The notes under the pieces: generated by a model
What the model was told of the DNA's origin: nothing
Databases searched by the model: none
What the model saw: only the letters and a program-made list of their open reading frames with translations
Position numbers and translations under genes: made by a program
Assembly: GCF_003031405.1 (NCBI RefSeq)
Contig: NZ_CP020469.1
Coordinates: 3,286,001-3,350,000 of the forward strand
From: Halomonas sp. 'Soap Lake #6'
GTDB lineage: Bacteria; Pseudomonadota; Gammaproteobacteria; Pseudomonadales; Halomonadaceae
DNA: 64,000 bases
Direction of reading: 5' to 3'
Shown here: positions 62,837 to 64,000 of the stretch, piece after piece
How the letters are laid out: each line of letters opens with the position of its first letter
How positions within the stretch are numbered: position 1 is the stretch's first letter

Positions 62837-64000
62837 GTGACAACCACCACCAGCATTCAGAATGCAAAGCGCCATATCGATGTCGCTTCGACGGTCAACG
62901 AGTACCTTCAACGCGCCGATTGGCGTGTCCATGCCAATGCCAATCAGGGCTATTCGCTGGGCGGCTTAATCCTCAATGTCTCGGGTAAGTTGATTGCCAA
63001 CTATTGGCTTGATGAGATTTACCCGCATGCCGTGGGGGAAGCCCACCGAGAAGGTGACCTGCATATTCATGACCTGGATATGCTGTGCGGCTATTGCGCT
63101 GGCTGGTCGCTACGCACTCTGCTGCTTGAGGGGTTCAATGGTGTGCCGGGGCGTGCTGAAAGTCATCCCCCTCGCCACCTTTCCAGCGCCCTGGGGCAGA
63201 TGGTTAACTTTCTCGGAACCTTGCAGAACGAGTGGGCCGGAGCCCAAGCCTTTAGCTCTTTTGATACCTATTTGGCACCCTATGTGCGCAAGGACGCCCT
63301 GACCTACACACAGGTCAAACAGGCGCTTCAGGAATTCATCTACAACCTCAACGTGCCTTCTCGCTGGGGTAGCCAGACGCCCTTCACCAACCTGACGTTT
63401 GACTGGGTCTGCCCCGACGACTTGCGCCAGCAGGTACCGGTTATCGGCGGAGAGGAGCAGCCATTCAGCTACGGTGAGCTGCAGGTTGAGATGGATTTAA
63501 TCAACCGGGCCTACTTGGAAGTTATGGAGGTCGGAGACCGCAATGGGCGGGTGTTTACCTTCCCTATACCCACCTACAACATCACCCATGATTTCGACTG
63601 GGAAAGCGACAACGCCGAGCGACTTTTCGCCCTAACCGCCAAGTATGGTTTGCCCTACTTTCAGAACTTTCTAAATTCGGATTTGGAACCCCATATGGTG
63701 CGCTCCATGTGCTGCCGCCTGCAGCTTGATTTGAGTGAACTGCTCAAACGTGGCAACGGCCTATTTGGCAGCGCGGAGCAAACTGGCTCACTGGGGGTGG
63801 TGACGATTAACTGCGCCCGGTTAGGCTACCGATTCGCAGGTGACCGAGAGGGACTGTTCAACGAGCTGGATCGTTTGCTATCGCTCGGGCGCGATAGCCT
63901 CGAACTCAAGCGCGAACGCATCCAGCAGTTAATGGATCAGGGGCTCTACCCATTTACCCAACGTTACCTGGGCACCTTACGTAACCATTTCTCGACCCTA
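62837..64000 (+). CDS. nrdD: Anaerobic ribonucleoside-triphosphate reductase (class III), 5' part
   Basis: The frame is open from GTG 62837 to the window edge (388 codons). AGGAG lies six bases before the GTG. Recognisable blocks are ANYWLDEIYPHAVGEAHREGD, LHIHDLDMLCGYCAGWSLRTLL and CCRLQLDLSELLKRGNGLFG followed by GSLGVVTINCARLGY. It makes dNTPs by glycyl-radical chemistry without oxygen. The catalytic domain begins within about 20 residues of the start, so the N-terminal ATP-cone of E. coli NrdD is absent. The glycyl radical site and any nrdG lie beyond the window. Confidence 0.93.
   Translation, partial: MTTTTSIQNAKRHIDVASTVNEYLQRADWRVHANANQGYSLGGLILNVSGKLIANYWLDEIYPHAVGEAHREGDLHIHDLDMLCGYCAGWSLRTLLLEGFNGVPGRAESHPPRHLSSALGQMVNFLGTLQNEWAGAQAFSSFDTYLAPYVRKDALTYTQVKQALQEFIYNLNVPSRWGSQTPFTNLTFDWVCPDDLRQQVPVIGGEEQPFSYGELQVEMDLINRAYLEVMEVGDRNGRVFTFPIPTYNITHDFDWESDNAERLFALTAKYGLPYFQNFLNSDLEPHMVRSMCCRLQLDLSELLKRGNGLFGSAEQTGSLGVVTINCARLGYRFAGDREGLFNELDRLLSLGRDSLELKRERIQQLMDQGLYPFTQRYLGTLRNHFSTL

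Overview
The window reads as a chromosomal segment of a gammaproteobacterium, most likely a marine or halophilic member of the Halomonadaceae/Oceanospirillales. That placement is an inference from overall protein character, the narGHJI-ppiC-moaB-moeA-moaA order and the ubiUV pair; no rRNA is present to settle it. I see no tRNA, rRNA, CRISPR array, intact insertion sequence or prophage. Genes are tightly packed, with many ATGA-type overlaps.

Left part (1-23.7 kb). The end of a tag-like DNA glycosylase is followed by an MDR oxidoreductase. An Lrp/AsnC regulator then diverges from an unusual peptide deformylase-PLP enzyme fusion. Next come a MocR regulator divergent from a DUF1127-phzF pair, a two-gene small heat shock operon with a sigma32-like promoter and a possible RNA thermometer, and an iron-siderophore uptake operon (permease, ATPase, binding protein, TonB receptor). 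A three-gene operon encodes an OB-fold/NfeD-like membrane protein, a flotillin and a 1642-residue AAA ATPase. A gene-poor stretch follows, then a nucleoside-recognition membrane protein divergent from its own AsnC regulator.

Middle part (23-32.3 kb). This is a catabolic cluster around beta-alanine and N-carbamoyl amino acids: a RutR-like TetR regulator, a (methyl)malonate-semialdehyde dehydrogenase, a beta-alanine:pyruvate transaminase, and a divergent set of DUF3311 protein, sodium:solute symporter, GntR/FCD regulator, M20 carbamoylase and amidase. A 30-bp near-perfect palindrome lies in the divergent promoter region.

Right part (32.3-64 kb). This is an anaerobic-respiration region. It holds menaquinone genes (menB-C-E, menF-D-H with doxX, and menA), a complete fumarate reductase (frdABCD), a CitT-like dicarboxylate carrier and a perfect FNR/ANR box. 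Together these form a nearly self-contained fumarate-respiration module. Further on are a molybdenum cofactor operon (moaA, a DGC-domain protein, moeA, moaB), ppiC, the nitrate reductase operon narGHJI, the oxygen-independent ubiquinone hydroxylation pair ubiUV, and the start of the anaerobic ribonucleotide reductase nrdD. The genes are consistent with a cell that can respire nitrate through ubiquinone made without oxygen, respire fumarate through menaquinone, and make dNTPs anaerobically.

A window-wide oddity is at least ten short tandem duplications (12-16 bp units, 2-4 copies). Eight lie between genes or across a stop codon; two lie in frame in the N-termini of FrdB and MenD.
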